Assembly (NCBI GenBank): GCA_024400875.1
Contig: JAKSMB010000011.1
Span: forward strand, 1-40,925
Source of the DNA: Bacteroidales bacterium
Lineage (GTDB): Bacteria; Bacteroidota; Bacteroidia; Bacteroidales; WCHB1-69
DNA length: 40,925 bases
Direction: 5' to 3'
The translations under genes were made by a program, and so were the position numbers. The stretch's first letter is position 1. The number at the start of each line of letters is the position of its first letter. This document shows positions 28,851-37,750 of the stretch, in pieces. The notes beneath the pieces were generated by a model. It did no database searches, was not told the origin of the DNA, and saw nothing but the letters and a program-made list of their open reading frames with translations.

Positions 28851-30821
28851 CTATTCAGGGATTTCGAGGTTAAACGTCAATTTTATGTTTCCATCTTTTG
28901 TACTCGCTTTGTCGCCTTCTTCCATTCTAATTCTATCTGCACCCACACCTTGAGAAACCAGATAATCCTTCACCAAAGAGAACGATCTCATCTTCAACGT
29001 CTCATTCTGAGTCGCATTATCTTCCGTTACTGGAGGAGTTTCCGCTGAAATCATCAAATTCATCTGATCCTTTTCCTTTAGAAGGTCAGCTATTGAATTC
29101 AGTTGATGACAATCTTCTATTGTAAGCTGCATCGGCATACTTGCAGGGAGTTTCATATCCTTGAACACCTTATTGTCACCACCCAGATTAGCTACAAAAT
29201 CAACTGGCGACAACATCACTTTAACCAAAAGATTAGTGAAAGTTTTCCAAATAACCTTTCGGAAAGAGAACAACGGTGAGCTAATGTCCCCACTTACAGG
29301 AAGATCCATTTTCACGTGACCCTTTCTGTCCGTAATCAAATACATAGCCGCCTTCATTGGAATATTCGCACGTGGTTTCAGATCTTTGCTCTTATTTCCA
29401 AACGTCGGCTTGAAGACATCCAAACTATTATCACTATTCAGCCAATTATTTTTAATCACATCCTTACTATGGAAGGAAAGCAAACCATCCTCAATCGGAT
29501 ATGCTAAATAGTACATAGCATAAGGCGAAAACTCTTTGATAGAGAGATTATTAATATCAACGTCTACCTTTGCATTGCTTAAATTCATCGGATCGCATTT
29601 TCCAACACAACTTAGAGTACCTGTTTGTCCTAATTTGGCATTCAAGCGGATATCCGCAGTCGATCCGCTTTTTAAGTCATTGACTGTAAGATTGATATCA
29701 TCAACAGGGAAAGACATTTTTTGCAAGAGAGTGTGATCTTCATACACAACCCTACCTTTAGAAACTGAGAACTTATGCACGTGATAGTTTGGCACAGCAG
29801 AGGATCTGGAAGTTGTATCTTTCTGTTCACCTTTAGCTTTACTTATGCGACTCAAAGTATTGCCATCCTTATAAACATCATAATAAAAGTCCAAACCATC
29901 CAACTCGACATTAGTAATATCGTAGTTCTGCTTTTGAAGATCTATTTTGCCGATGTCCAGTTTCAATGTATTCATCGACAGCAACGGAGAGTGATTTTCA
30001 TTGGTGACTTTAAGTTTCGACAATGCAACATTACCAGATGCAACCAGATTCAGGATATGTTGTAAAGAGCCGTTAACACTTACATTTCCATCCATAAAAC
30101 CTTGAAAATCAGAAATGTTAAATGATTTTGTAAGATAGGGCTCCACAGCATTGATATTAAACTTTTTCATCTTGACATTCAAATTGTAGTCTCCTTTCTG
30201 TATATCATACAGCAATTTTAACACAAGATTTCCGCCTTCAGCAAAATCCAAATCCAGATTGATATCAGATCTACCGCCCTCCAAGTATAACTGTGGGATC
30301 ACCAAATCAAGATTGTTCAATCCGAATCGACTACCAATTTGTGCATCATTATATGAAATGGAACTATTATGAATCTGGATATCCATCAGATTCACCGCCC
30401 ATTCTGAAGGACCATCATCTTTATCCTTCTTCGGTTTGTTTGTATATAATTCAATGATATCGCTAAAGTTGAACCGGCTACCATTTTGAATCACTTTTGC
30501 ATCCAAGCCATCGAGATAGATTTTAGAAACTTTAACTTCTTTCGACAACAATTTCAGCAACGTAACATTTACAGCCAATTTGTCAAAGGACAGGAAGGTC
30601 TCTTTCCCATTCTCTTCCAACACTTTAAGATTATCAATAGTTACTGTACCATTGAAAAGATTTGTTCGCACTTTATCCATCGTAGCTACACGGTGGCAGA
30701 GCTCCATACTATGTTTTTCAACATATTTCTTTGCTATTGGCCCCGCCAGCAATGAGAGCAAGACCAGCAACATTAACAACGAGCCTATAACTATAAGGGT
30801 GACCTTAAGCCATTTTTTCAT
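28851..30821 (-). CDS. DUF748 / AsmA-like envelope protein
   Basis: This 656-residue protein has one N-terminal membrane anchor (about residues 5-28) and then a long beta-rich periplasmic region. That region has the repeating pattern of AsmA/DUF748 proteins (FNGTVTIDNLKVLEENGKE, LSKEVKVSKIYLDGLDAKVI, FNFSDIIELYT). AsmA-like proteins form bridge-like channels thought to move phospholipids between membranes. The C-terminal 90 residues (LNSIADLLKEKDQMNLMISA, then RSFSLVKDYLVSQGVGADRI) resemble a degenerate OmpA-like domain, a known ending in this family. The gene overlaps nadC by 4 nt (ATGA) and abuts the YihY/BrkB gene. A role in outer-membrane homeostasis is plausible by family only. Confidence 0.85.
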   Translation of the reverse strand: MKKWLKVTLIVIGSLLMLLVLLSLLAGPIAKKYVEKHSMELCHRVATMDKVRTNLFNGTVTIDNLKVLEENGKETFLSFDKLAVNVTLLKLLSKEVKVSKIYLDGLDAKVIQNGSRFNFSDIIELYTNKPKKDKDDGPSEWAVNLMDIQIHNSSISYNDAQIGSRFGLNNLDLVIPQLYLEGGRSDINLDLDFAEGGNLVLKLLYDIQKGDYNLNVKMKKFNINAVEPYLTKSFNISDFQGFMDGNVSVNGSLQHILNLVASGNVALSKLKVTNENHSPLLSMNTLKLDIGKIDLQKQNYDITNVELDGLDFYYDVYKDGNTLSRISKAKGEQKDTTSRSSAVPNYHVHKFSVSKGRVVYEDHTLLQKMSFPVDDINLTVNDLKSGSTADIRLNAKLGQTGTLSCVGKCDPMNLSNAKVDVDINNLSIKEFSPYAMYYLAYPIEDGLLSFHSKDVIKNNWLNSDNSLDVFKPTFGNKSKDLKPRANIPMKAAMYLITDRKGHVKMDLPVSGDISSPLFSFRKVIWKTFTNLLVKVMLSPVDFVANLGGDNKVFKDMKLPASMPMQLTIEDCHQLNSIADLLKEKDQMNLMISAETPPVTEDNATQNETLKMRSFSLVKDYLVSQGVGADRIRMEEGDKASTKDGNIKLTFNLEIPE

Positions 30822-31672
30822 AAGCTTTTAACAAATTTAAGGCTTAAGTCTAAACTTGCAATATGGTGCGTGAAGGCACCTACAGAGATAAAGTCAACGC
30901 CCGTAACAGCATAATCGTGTAAAGTTTCCTTTACGATTCCGCCGGATGCTTCTGTTTCGAACTGATGATTTACAAGTTTCACACCTTCGCAGATCTGTTC
31001 TGGAGTGAAGTTATCGAACATAATACGGTGTACACCACCGTGTTCTATCACACGTTTCACATCTTCCAAATTGCGAGTTTCAATCTCAATCTTAAGATTC
31101 AGATTGTGCGAACGTTGATATTCATTTGCTGCATCAATAGCCTTTTCGATGCCACCAGCAAAGTCGATATGATTATCTTTAAGCATCATCATATCATACA
31201 GTCCAAATCGGTGGTTAGATGCACCGCCGATCTTCACAGCGTATTTTTCAAACGCACGCATATTGGGTGTTGTCTTGCGTGTATCCAACAGCGTCACATT
31301 TGTATCTTTCACTAATTCAACGTATTCTCTTGACGAAGTAGCAATGCCACTCATACGTTGCATAAAGTTAAGCACAGTACGTTCAGCCGTAAGCATCTTC
31401 TGAGCCGAGCCGTTCAATCTAAAAACTATATCCCCTTTAACGATCGCATCTCCATCGTGCATATATTGCTCCATTTTGATGTTGGGGTCGACTTGGCGAA
31501 GCACTTCACGAGCAACATCCACACCACACAGCACACCATCTTCCTTAACTAACAGTTTCATCTCGCCCTGTTCTTCCACGGGGATACAAGACAAAGAAGA
31601 GTGGTCGCCATCTGCAATATCCTCTTGAAGCGTAAGTGCTATTAATTTTTTTATTTGTTCATCAATGATCAT
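30818..31672 (-). CDS. nadC: Nicotinate-nucleotide pyrophosphorylase (carboxylating)
   Basis: This 284-residue quinolinate phosphoribosyltransferase makes nicotinate mononucleotide from quinolinate and PRPP in de novo NAD synthesis. Recognisable stretches are ERTVLNFMQRMSGIAT, LLDTRKTTPNMRAFEKYAV, GGASNHRFGLYDMMMLKDNH and a C-terminal ISVGAFTHHIASLDLSLKF. The catalytic Arg and Lys residues lie within the TRKT and KIGGASNHR segments. Length is normal. It overlaps both neighbours by 4 nt (ATGA), the lipoprotein before it and the DUF748 gene after it. nadD, the next enzyme of the pathway, lies further upstream in the same run, which suggests co-regulation. Confidence 0.97.
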   Translation of the reverse strand: MIIDEQIKKLIALTLQEDIADGDHSSLSCIPVEEQGEMKLLVKEDGVLCGVDVAREVLRQVDPNIKMEQYMHDGDAIVKGDIVFRLNGSAQKMLTAERTVLNFMQRMSGIATSSREYVELVKDTNVTLLDTRKTTPNMRAFEKYAVKIGGASNHRFGLYDMMMLKDNHIDFAGGIEKAIDAANEYQRSHNLNLKIEIETRNLEDVKRVIEHGGVHRIMFDNFTPEQICEGVKLVNHQFETEASGGIVKETLHDYAVTGVDFISVGAFTHHIASLDLSLKFVKSL

Positions 31673-32160
31673 TTCTTTACGATTATTTCTGGTGTTTCTA
31701 TCACATTACTTCGGTTCAAAGATCTGTCAACCAACTGACAAGAGAGCTTGATAGTATCGTAAGGTGAGAAATAGTTATTAATAAATGTTAAAATTGTGAT
31801 ATCCCCTTCGATAGATTCAGGGACGCTTTCGCTCAGATAAGGCAACCGAGCATGAAGAGGAGTGGGCAGCTCAACCTCCACCCACTCCCCATTTTGTTTT
31901 TCATAATAATTGATGAAAAAATTATAGTAGTATTCTGAGTCGGGGGAAAAAATGCCCGTCGTATCAGAAGCACGCAAGCCGATATCTCCATTTCCATCTT
32001 GAAAATGGATTGTCAAATTGGCCTGATTGTCAATTCCCGTGCCGTCGTCAACTTTCTCGACACTAATGAATTGTATAAATGGGACCTCAGAAAACTTTTC
32101 ACGAGGTCCACATCCACACAATATCACAATGGCCAGTACTGCCAGCCATAACTTTTTCAT
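31669..32160 (-). CDS. Small lipoprotein, unknown function
   Basis: This 163-residue protein starts with a lipoprotein signal (MKKLWLAVLAIVILCGC) with lipobox LCGC and a predicted lipidated Cys at residue 17. The mature part is short and beta-rich (FIQFISVEKV, ANLTIHFQDGNGDIGL, IKLSCQLVDRSLNRSN), like small Bacteroidota envelope lipoproteins of unknown role. The DGNGDIG loop could bind calcium but is a single copy. It follows hutH by 16 nt and overlaps nadC by 4 nt. I cannot assign a function. Confidence 0.85.
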   Translation of the reverse strand: MKKLWLAVLAIVILCGCGPREKFSEVPFIQFISVEKVDDGTGIDNQANLTIHFQDGNGDIGLRASDTTGIFSPDSEYYYNFFINYYEKQNGEWVEVELPTPLHARLPYLSESVPESIEGDITILTFINNYFSPYDTIKLSCQLVDRSLNRSNVIETPEIIVKK

Positions 32161-32176
32161 CTTTCTTTATTTTGAA

Positions 32177-33667
32177 TTAGATTTCGCACTGATTCACAAA
32201 ATCGATTGATTTTTGAATAAGCTCGTGCATATAAGTATCATTTTCAACGAATGGAACAACCTTGCGATATTCCGCAACAAAGTCCTCGATCAATTGAGAA
32301 GATTTTTGTGGGCGACGGAATTCAAGCGCTTGAGCAGCATTGAACAACTCGATACCGAGAATCTTTTCAACATTGTTAACCACGAGGTAACATTTTGTAG
32401 CAGCATTAGCACCCATACTTACGTGATCTTCCTGACCTTGTGAAGATTCGATAGAGTCGGTAGAGCACGGCATTGTGAATGCTTTGTTCTGGTTAACGAT
32501 AGATGCTGCAGCATATTGAGGAATCATAAAGCCAGAGTTGAGACCAGGGTTCTTTACCAAGAATGAAGGAAGACCGCGTTTACCTGCAATCAATTGATAG
32601 ATACGACGTTCGGAGATATTGCCAAGTTCAGCCATTGCGATGGTGAGGAAGTCCAAAACCAAAGCTAATGGTTGACCGTGGAAGTTACCAGCTGATACGA
32701 TGATATCATCGTCTGGGAAAACGGTTGGATTATCGGTAGCTGAATTGATTTCAGTTTCAACAACAGATTGTACGTAATCGATAGCATCCTTAGTAGCGCC
32801 GTGTACTTGTGGAACACAACGGAAAGAATAAGGATCTTGAACGTGTTCTTTGTGACGAGCGATAAGTTCAGAACCTTCCAACAAACTGCGGATGTGTGCA
32901 GCGGTATAGATCTGGCCAAGGTGTGGACGAGCAGTTTCGTGAACCAAAGCATTGAAAGGTTCGATACGACCGTCGAATGCTTCCAATGAAACAGCAGCGA
33001 TCTTGTCAGCCAACAAAGAGAGCTTATTAGCCTTCATCAACAACCAAACAGCGTATGAGCTCATGAATTGAGTACCGTTCAACAAAGCCAAACCTTCTTT
33101 AGATTGAAGAGTGATAGGTTCCCAACCAAATTTTTCGTTGATAACGGAAGAAGCATATTTCTTACCACGATAATAAACTTCACCCATACCAATCAATGGC
33201 AATGCGAGGTGTGCCAATGGAGCCAAGTCGCCAGATGCGCCCAGTGAACCTTGTTGATATACAACAGGATATACGCCCTTGTTGAAGAATTCGATCAATC
33301 TTTGAATCGTAACCAATTGAACGCCGGAGAAACCATAAGAGAGAGATTGGATCTTCATAAGTAACATCAAGCGAACAATTTCTTGAGGAACTTCGTCACC
33401 TACACCACAAGCGTGAGAGATCACGAGGTTACGTTGAAGTGTGGACAAATCTTCAGGAGAGATGCTACGGTTGCAGAGTGAACCGAAACCGGTGGTTACA
33501 CCGTAGATAGGGTTCTTTGAAGATGCTGCCTTTTTGTCAAGGTACTCGCGACATTTTTGTACAGCGTCGATAGCTTCCTGTGACAATTCAATCTTTTGAT
33601 TACGTTCGATAATCTTTTCAACCTTATCGATACTTAAGAACTTTGTTGAGATTTTGTGTTTTGTCAT
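32177..33667 (-). CDS. hutH: Histidine ammonia-lyase
   Basis: This 496-residue aromatic amino-acid lyase uses the self-made MIO group from A144-S145-G146 in GSLGASGDLAPLAH. Y55 lies in YGVTTGFGS. The selectivity region reads ISHACGVG (H85), and the GQEDHVSMGANAA segment carries the Glu typical of histidine lyases rather than the Gln of plant PAL. The reaction releases ammonia from histidine to give urocanate. No hutU, hutI, hutG or ftcD lies nearby, so it is not in a histidine-degradation cluster. A tyrosine- or other aromatic lyase activity, for example for pigment precursors, cannot be excluded. It lies 29 nt after rlmD and 16 nt before a lipoprotein gene. Confidence 0.9.
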   Translation of the reverse strand: MTKHKISTKFLSIDKVEKIIERNQKIELSQEAIDAVQKCREYLDKKAASSKNPIYGVTTGFGSLCNRSISPEDLSTLQRNLVISHACGVGDEVPQEIVRLMLLMKIQSLSYGFSGVQLVTIQRLIEFFNKGVYPVVYQQGSLGASGDLAPLAHLALPLIGMGEVYYRGKKYASSVINEKFGWEPITLQSKEGLALLNGTQFMSSYAVWLLMKANKLSLLADKIAAVSLEAFDGRIEPFNALVHETARPHLGQIYTAAHIRSLLEGSELIARHKEHVQDPYSFRCVPQVHGATKDAIDYVQSVVETEINSATDNPTVFPDDDIIVSAGNFHGQPLALVLDFLTIAMAELGNISERRIYQLIAGKRGLPSFLVKNPGLNSGFMIPQYAAASIVNQNKAFTMPCSTDSIESSQGQEDHVSMGANAATKCYLVVNNVEKILGIELFNAAQALEFRRPQKSSQLIEDFVAEYRKVVPFVENDTYMHELIQKSIDFVNQCEI

Positions 33668-33696
33668 AACAATTTATGTTTTTGATTTTTAATTAA

Positions 33697-35112
33697 TTAT
33701 TCTTGATTTGATTTCAGTTCCAAACGAACCACATTTTCAACGTGTTGCGTGTGAGGGAACATATCCACAGGTTGGACAGCCACAACCTTATACTTTTCGT
33801 TAAGCATAGTAAGATCGCGTGCTTGGGTTGCTGGGTTGCAGCTCACGTACACAATTCTCGGAACCTCCAGTTTCAGCAACATTTCAATAACATTAGGGTG
33901 CATACCTGCACGTGGAGGGTCTGAAATAATCACATCCGGTTTTCCGTGTTTCTTTATAAAGTTATCTGTAAATATCTTAGCCATATCGCCAACAACGAAT
34001 TCTGTGTTCTCGATATTGTTTTGAGCGGAGTTAATCTTTGCGTCAGCAACAGCCGTATCTACATATTCAACGCCAACCACCTTCTTTGCCTGATGAGCTA
34101 CGAAGTTGGCAATGGTACCCGTACCTGTAAAGAGGTCATATACAACATCATCCGGTTTGATGTCGGCAAAATCACGTGCTACCTTATAAAGGTTATAGGC
34201 TTGTTCGCTATTGGTCTGATAGAATGATTTAGGACCAACCTTGAACTTCAGGCCTTCCATTTCTTCCATAATAAAATCCTGACCTTTAAAGAGATGGAAA
34301 GGAAGATCAAAGATAGCATCATTCATCTTCGTATTGATAACATATACCAATGAAGTAATTTCCGGGAAACGATCAGCAAGTGCTTGCATCATCGCCTTGG
34401 CCTCATCGTTAAAGTCTTTCACGATAACCACCACCATCAAATCGCCAGTAGAAGAAGAGCGGATGATGATGTTGCGCAAAAGGCCGACTTGTTCTCTCGG
34501 GTTGTAGAACTCCAGATTATGTTCCATTGCATAATCCTTGAGAAACAGGCGAATATCGTTACTTGGAGCTGCCTGTAGCCAACAATGATCGATGTCCAAA
34601 ACCTTGTCAAACATACCTGGAACGTGGTAGCCCAAACAACGTTGTTCATAAAATTCTCCGTCCTCATACTTTTTCAAATCCTCGTATGAGAGCCAGCGCA
34701 TTGTTGAAAAGGTATACTCCAATTTGTTGCGATAATAATATTGTTTAGGCGCACCGATGATAGGTTGCAGTGGCGGAAACTCAAACTTTCCAAGGTGACG
34801 GAAATTGTCTTCCACCTGTTTCTGCTTGAATGCCAATTGCTTCTCGTATGAGAGCATCTGCCATTTACAGCCGCCACAAACGCCAAAATGACCACAAGGA
34901 GGAACGACTCTATCTGGAGATGGGGTTCTGATTGCCAACAAATTAGCTTCAGCATATCCGTGTTTTCTCTTATACACTTCCACATCAACAAAGTCGCCAG
35001 GCACTGCGTATGGAACGAATATGGTAAGGCCATCCAACTTTGCGACTGCCTTGCCCTCTGATCCTGCCGACAGAATTTCCAGATTTTCAATTACATATCT
35101 CTTAAAAGCCAT
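33697..35112 (-). CDS. rlmD: 23S rRNA (uracil-5-)-methyltransferase RlmD-like
   Basis: This 471-residue enzyme methylates uridine in 23S rRNA using SAM. An N-terminal TRAM domain (about 1-60, with GKAVAKLDGLTIFVPYAVPGD) binds RNA. An iron-sulfur site is indicated by C73-x5-C79-x2-C82 in PPCGHFGVCGGC and a later Cys near RCLGYHVPG or DIDHC. The Rossmann domain shows VYDLFTGTGTIANF and SDPPRAGMHP, and the catalytic Cys is in VYVSCNPAT. E. coli RlmD acts on U1939; the exact position in this organism is not proven, because RlmC/RlmD/RumA-like proteins are similar. It lies 36 nt after nadD. Confidence 0.9.
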   Translation of the reverse strand: MAFKRYVIENLEILSAGSEGKAVAKLDGLTIFVPYAVPGDFVDVEVYKRKHGYAEANLLAIRTPSPDRVVPPCGHFGVCGGCKWQMLSYEKQLAFKQKQVEDNFRHLGKFEFPPLQPIIGAPKQYYYRNKLEYTFSTMRWLSYEDLKKYEDGEFYEQRCLGYHVPGMFDKVLDIDHCWLQAAPSNDIRLFLKDYAMEHNLEFYNPREQVGLLRNIIIRSSSTGDLMVVVIVKDFNDEAKAMMQALADRFPEITSLVYVINTKMNDAIFDLPFHLFKGQDFIMEEMEGLKFKVGPKSFYQTNSEQAYNLYKVARDFADIKPDDVVYDLFTGTGTIANFVAHQAKKVVGVEYVDTAVADAKINSAQNNIENTEFVVGDMAKIFTDNFIKKHGKPDVIISDPPRAGMHPNVIEMLLKLEVPRIVYVSCNPATQARDLTMLNEKYKVVAVQPVDMFPHTQHVENVVRLELKSNQE

Positions 35113-35148
35113 TGTTTTCTATTTTCTTATTAGTGTTTGTATTAGTTC

Positions 35149-35727
35149 TTATTTATAAAAGTTCATCTCATCAAGATACTGATATACCTTTGGATGCAAA
35201 GCGTAGCGTACCGACTTGCGTTCCTTCAAGCTATCTCTTATCATCGTTGAGGAGAGTTGCAGTTGTGGGGCATCCACGAAATGAATACGAGCACCGTTCT
35301 TATATTCGCCGGCGTCGTAGCCCGGACGAGGATAAACATAGAAATCATAATTATCCATAATCCACTGATAATTAAGCCACTTATCTATTGTCTGTAAATT
35401 ATCCTCTCCCATAATGAGTGCAAATTCGCGCTGCGGATACTTCTCCGTCAAACGCACCAATGTATGACAAGTGTAGGAAGGCTGTGGCATAGAGAACTCA
35501 ATATCGGAAGCCCTAAAGCGGGGATCATCTTCTATTGCAAGGTTCACCATATACAGCCGCTGACGGTCATTCAACAGCGAAGACTTCTTTTTCAACGGGT
35601 TACACGGGGATACGATAAACCAAATCTCTTGTAAGTCAGAATGTTCAATCATATATTCAGCAATGATCAGATGACCAATGTGTATAGGATTGAACGATCC
35701 AAAGTAGAGGCCGGTTTTTCGCTTCAT
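35149..35727 (-). CDS. nadD: Nicotinate-nucleotide adenylyltransferase
   Basis: This 192-residue enzyme adenylates nicotinate mononucleotide to deamido-NAD, the step after nadC. It starts MKRKTGLYFGSFNPIHIGHL with the nucleotidyltransferase signature GSFNPIHIGH at about 10-19. ALIMGEDNL follows, and the C-terminal SSTMIRDSLKERKSVRYALH is the second ATP-binding motif. The frame stays open upstream to 36090, but the extra part runs into the divergent radA gene and does not look coding. I chose the ATG at 35727; one at 35739 is possible but lies almost at the predicted transcript start from the -7 element at 35748-35755. It heads the minus-strand run that also holds nadC. Confidence 0.94.
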   Translation of the reverse strand: MKRKTGLYFGSFNPIHIGHLIIAEYMIEHSDLQEIWFIVSPCNPLKKKSSLLNDRQRLYMVNLAIEDDPRFRASDIEFSMPQPSYTCHTLVRLTEKYPQREFALIMGEDNLQTIDKWLNYQWIMDNYDFYVYPRPGYDAGEYKNGARIHFVDAPQLQLSSTMIRDSLKERKSVRYALHPKVYQYLDEMNFYK

Positions 35728-35747
35728 ATTATTATTCATAAAACGGG

Positions 35748-35755
35748 CAAAAATA
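35748..35755 (-). promoter_or_regulatory. Candidate -7 element for nadD
   Basis: TATTTTTG on the minus strand matches TAnnTTTG exactly, 20 nt before the preferred nadD ATG. No good TTG lies at 19-21 nt spacing upstream. Confidence 0.4.
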
Positions 35756-35892
35756 CACATTTTTGGCTCATTTTTTCCATTTTCAACCACAAAATATGCA
35801 GTTTTTCCGCATTTTTGACAAGGGGAAAAAGATGGAAAAACAGGCGGAAAACAATGGAGAAAAAACAACGGAAGCATATAGGACTTTTTTAG

Positions 35893-35900
35893 TACCTTTG
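35893..35900 (+). promoter_or_regulatory. Candidate -7 element for radA
   Basis: TACCTTTG matches TAnnTTTG exactly, with an expected start near 35907 and the radA ATG at 35920. It rules out the alternative TTG start at 35905, which would be at or before the transcript start. A -33 element is not evident. Confidence 0.5.
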
Positions 35901-35919
35901 CCGATTGAAAAAAACAAAT

Positions 35920-37293
35920 ATGGCAAAAAGCAAGACGCAATACTTCTGCAAGAATTGTGGAGCACAATCTGCTCAATGGTTGGGCAAATGTCCCTCCTGT
36001 GGAGAATGGAACACCTTTGAGGAAGAGGTACTTATACGTGAAGAGGCACCTGCCAAAGGTCGATCGATGGTTGTTACAACCCAGAAGCACCCCAAGCCTA
36101 TAGACGAGGTTTCCTTGTTGGAGTTGCCGCGCATTCCCACAGGCTTCAGCGAATTTGACAACGTATTAGGTGGTGGCATCGTAGCTGGGTCCATCATTCT
36201 TTTAGGCGGCGAGCCTGGCATCGGCAAGTCAACATTGCTGTTGCAGATGGCCCTACAGCAAGGACAGCATAAAGTGTTATACGTCTCCGGCGAGGAGAGT
36301 GAGTCGCAGCTCAAGATGCGCGCAGCACGACTCTCCACCGCTCCCGCACCCAACTGTTACGTATTGACAGAAACCAACACCCAGCAGATTTTCAAGCAGA
36401 TAGAAGATTTGAAGCCCGACATCATCATCATCGACTCCATTCAAACCATGCAAAGTGGCTTACTCGATTCTGCTGCCGGTTCCATCTCCCAGTTAAAAGA
36501 ATGTGCAGCCGAGTTTCAGCATCTTGCCAAAACCTCCGGCACGCCCATCTTCCTCATCGGACACATCACCAAGGACGGCACACTCGCAGGTCCGAAAATT
36601 CTGGAACACATCGTTGACACCGTTTTACAGTTTGAAGGCGATATGCACTATGGATATCGTATAGTCAGATGTATCAAAAACCGTTTCGGCTCCACCTCCG
36701 AGATGGGTATATTTGAAATGGTGCAAAACGGTTTAAATGAAATACTTAATCCTTCCGAAATATTACTCTCTCAACACGAAGAAGAGTGCAGCGGCAACGC
36801 CATCGCATCCATTTTGGAAGGCAATCGTCCTATGATGATTGAAACACAAGCTCTGGTTAGTTCCGCCGTTTATGGAGTGCCTCAACGCTCTGCCACCGGC
36901 TACGACATCCGACGAATGAACATGCTTTTAGCTGTTCTTGAAAAACGATGCCGTTTCAAATTGGGCGCAAAAGACGTCTTTCTCAACATTGCAGGCGGCA
37001 TCCGCGTAGAAGATCCTGCCATAAACCTGGCCATCGTGGCCGCCATCCTCTCCTCCGCCACCGACATCGCCATCGATGCCAAAACCTGTTTCGCGGGTGA
37101 GATGGGACTCAGCGGAGAAGTTCGACCCGTTACACGTATCGCCCAGCGCATAGCGGAGGCCGACAAGCTTGGATTCACCCGGATGTTTGTCTCCAAATAC
37201 AACCTTAAAGGCATTAAAACCAGCGACTTCAACATTAAGATTATACCCATTTCCAAAGTTGAGGAAATGTTCAGATCACTTTTTGACAAATAA
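35920..37293 (+). CDS. radA: DNA repair protein RadA
   Basis: This 457-residue RecA-like ATPase helps process recombination intermediates and drives branch migration. The N-terminal zinc finger uses C10, C13, C24 and C27. Walker A GGEPGIGKST lies at 96-105, followed by VLYVSGEESESQ and the Walker B-like DIIIIDSIQTM. The RadA-specific KNRFG motif is at 253-257. A C-terminal Lon-protease-like domain without protease function ends with ISKVEEMFRSLF. Length is typical. The start at 35920 fits the MAKSKTQYFC family N-terminus. It is the first gene of a plus-strand run, divergent from nadD across a 180-nt spacer. Confidence 0.97.
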   Translation: MAKSKTQYFCKNCGAQSAQWLGKCPSCGEWNTFEEEVLIREEAPAKGRSMVVTTQKHPKPIDEVSLLELPRIPTGFSEFDNVLGGGIVAGSIILLGGEPGIGKSTLLLQMALQQGQHKVLYVSGEESESQLKMRAARLSTAPAPNCYVLTETNTQQIFKQIEDLKPDIIIIDSIQTMQSGLLDSAAGSISQLKECAAEFQHLAKTSGTPIFLIGHITKDGTLAGPKILEHIVDTVLQFEGDMHYGYRIVRCIKNRFGSTSEMGIFEMVQNGLNEILNPSEILLSQHEEECSGNAIASILEGNRPMMIETQALVSSAVYGVPQRSATGYDIRRMNMLLAVLEKRCRFKLGAKDVFLNIAGGIRVEDPAINLAIVAAILSSATDIAIDAKTCFAGEMGLSGEVRPVTRIAQRIAEADKLGFTRMFVSKYNLKGIKTSDFNIKIIPISKVEEMFRSLFDK

Positions 37294-37304
37294 AATATCA
37301 CACT

Positions 37305-37730
37305 ATGAGTAAAGAAAATGTATGCAAAGAAGGTATCGTAAGAGCCATTCACAAAGATAGCGTCGACGTAGAGATTATCATCAGTTCTGCTTGCAGCGGC
37401 TGCCACGCCAAAAGCATCTGCATGCCTTCTGATCAAAAACAAGAAATCATCTCTGCAAAAAGTCTTTACGGAGAAACTTTCGAAGTGGGTGAAAAAGTGG
37501 AATTGGTATTGTCTAACGCCTCGGCCAACAAAGCGGTTATTATGGCATACGTCATCCCTTTCCTTCAATTAATGATCACATTGGTAGCTTGTTATCTTAT
37601 TTTCCACACCGAGCTGATCAGTGTCCTCGTCAGCCTTGCATCCGTTGTCATCTACTATATCATCTTGAAGAAATTCAACAAGAAATTCGATAAGGAATTC
37701 GCCTTTTTTGTAAAAAAACACATTGAATAA
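37305..37730 (+). CDS. RseC/MucC-like (SoxR-reducing system) membrane protein
   Basis: This 141-residue protein has an N-terminal soluble part with a cysteine cluster C30-x2-C33-x5-C39 in SACSGCHAKSICM. Two membrane spans follow (VIMAYVIPFLQLMITLVACYLIF and LVSLASVVIYYIIL, each given in part), then a basic tail. The family is linked to redox control through the Rnf complex and SoxR in gammaproteobacteria. In many Bacteroidota it precedes rnfB. Here no rnf gene is adjacent: it follows radA by 11 nt and precedes a P-loop kinase by 20 nt. The cysteines suggest redox or metal sensing; function is otherwise unknown. Confidence 0.88.
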   Translation: MSKENVCKEGIVRAIHKDSVDVEIIISSACSGCHAKSICMPSDQKQEIISAKSLYGETFEVGEKVELVLSNASANKAVIMAYVIPFLQLMITLVACYLIFHTELISVLVSLASVVIYYIILKKFNKKFDKEFAFFVKKHIE

Positions 37731-37750
37731 TCCATCTATAAAGCACAATA

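Noticed and set aside
35728..36090. N-terminal extension of nadD
   Set aside because: It runs antisense into radA and across the promoter; the family start MKRKTGLYFGSFNP lies at 35727.
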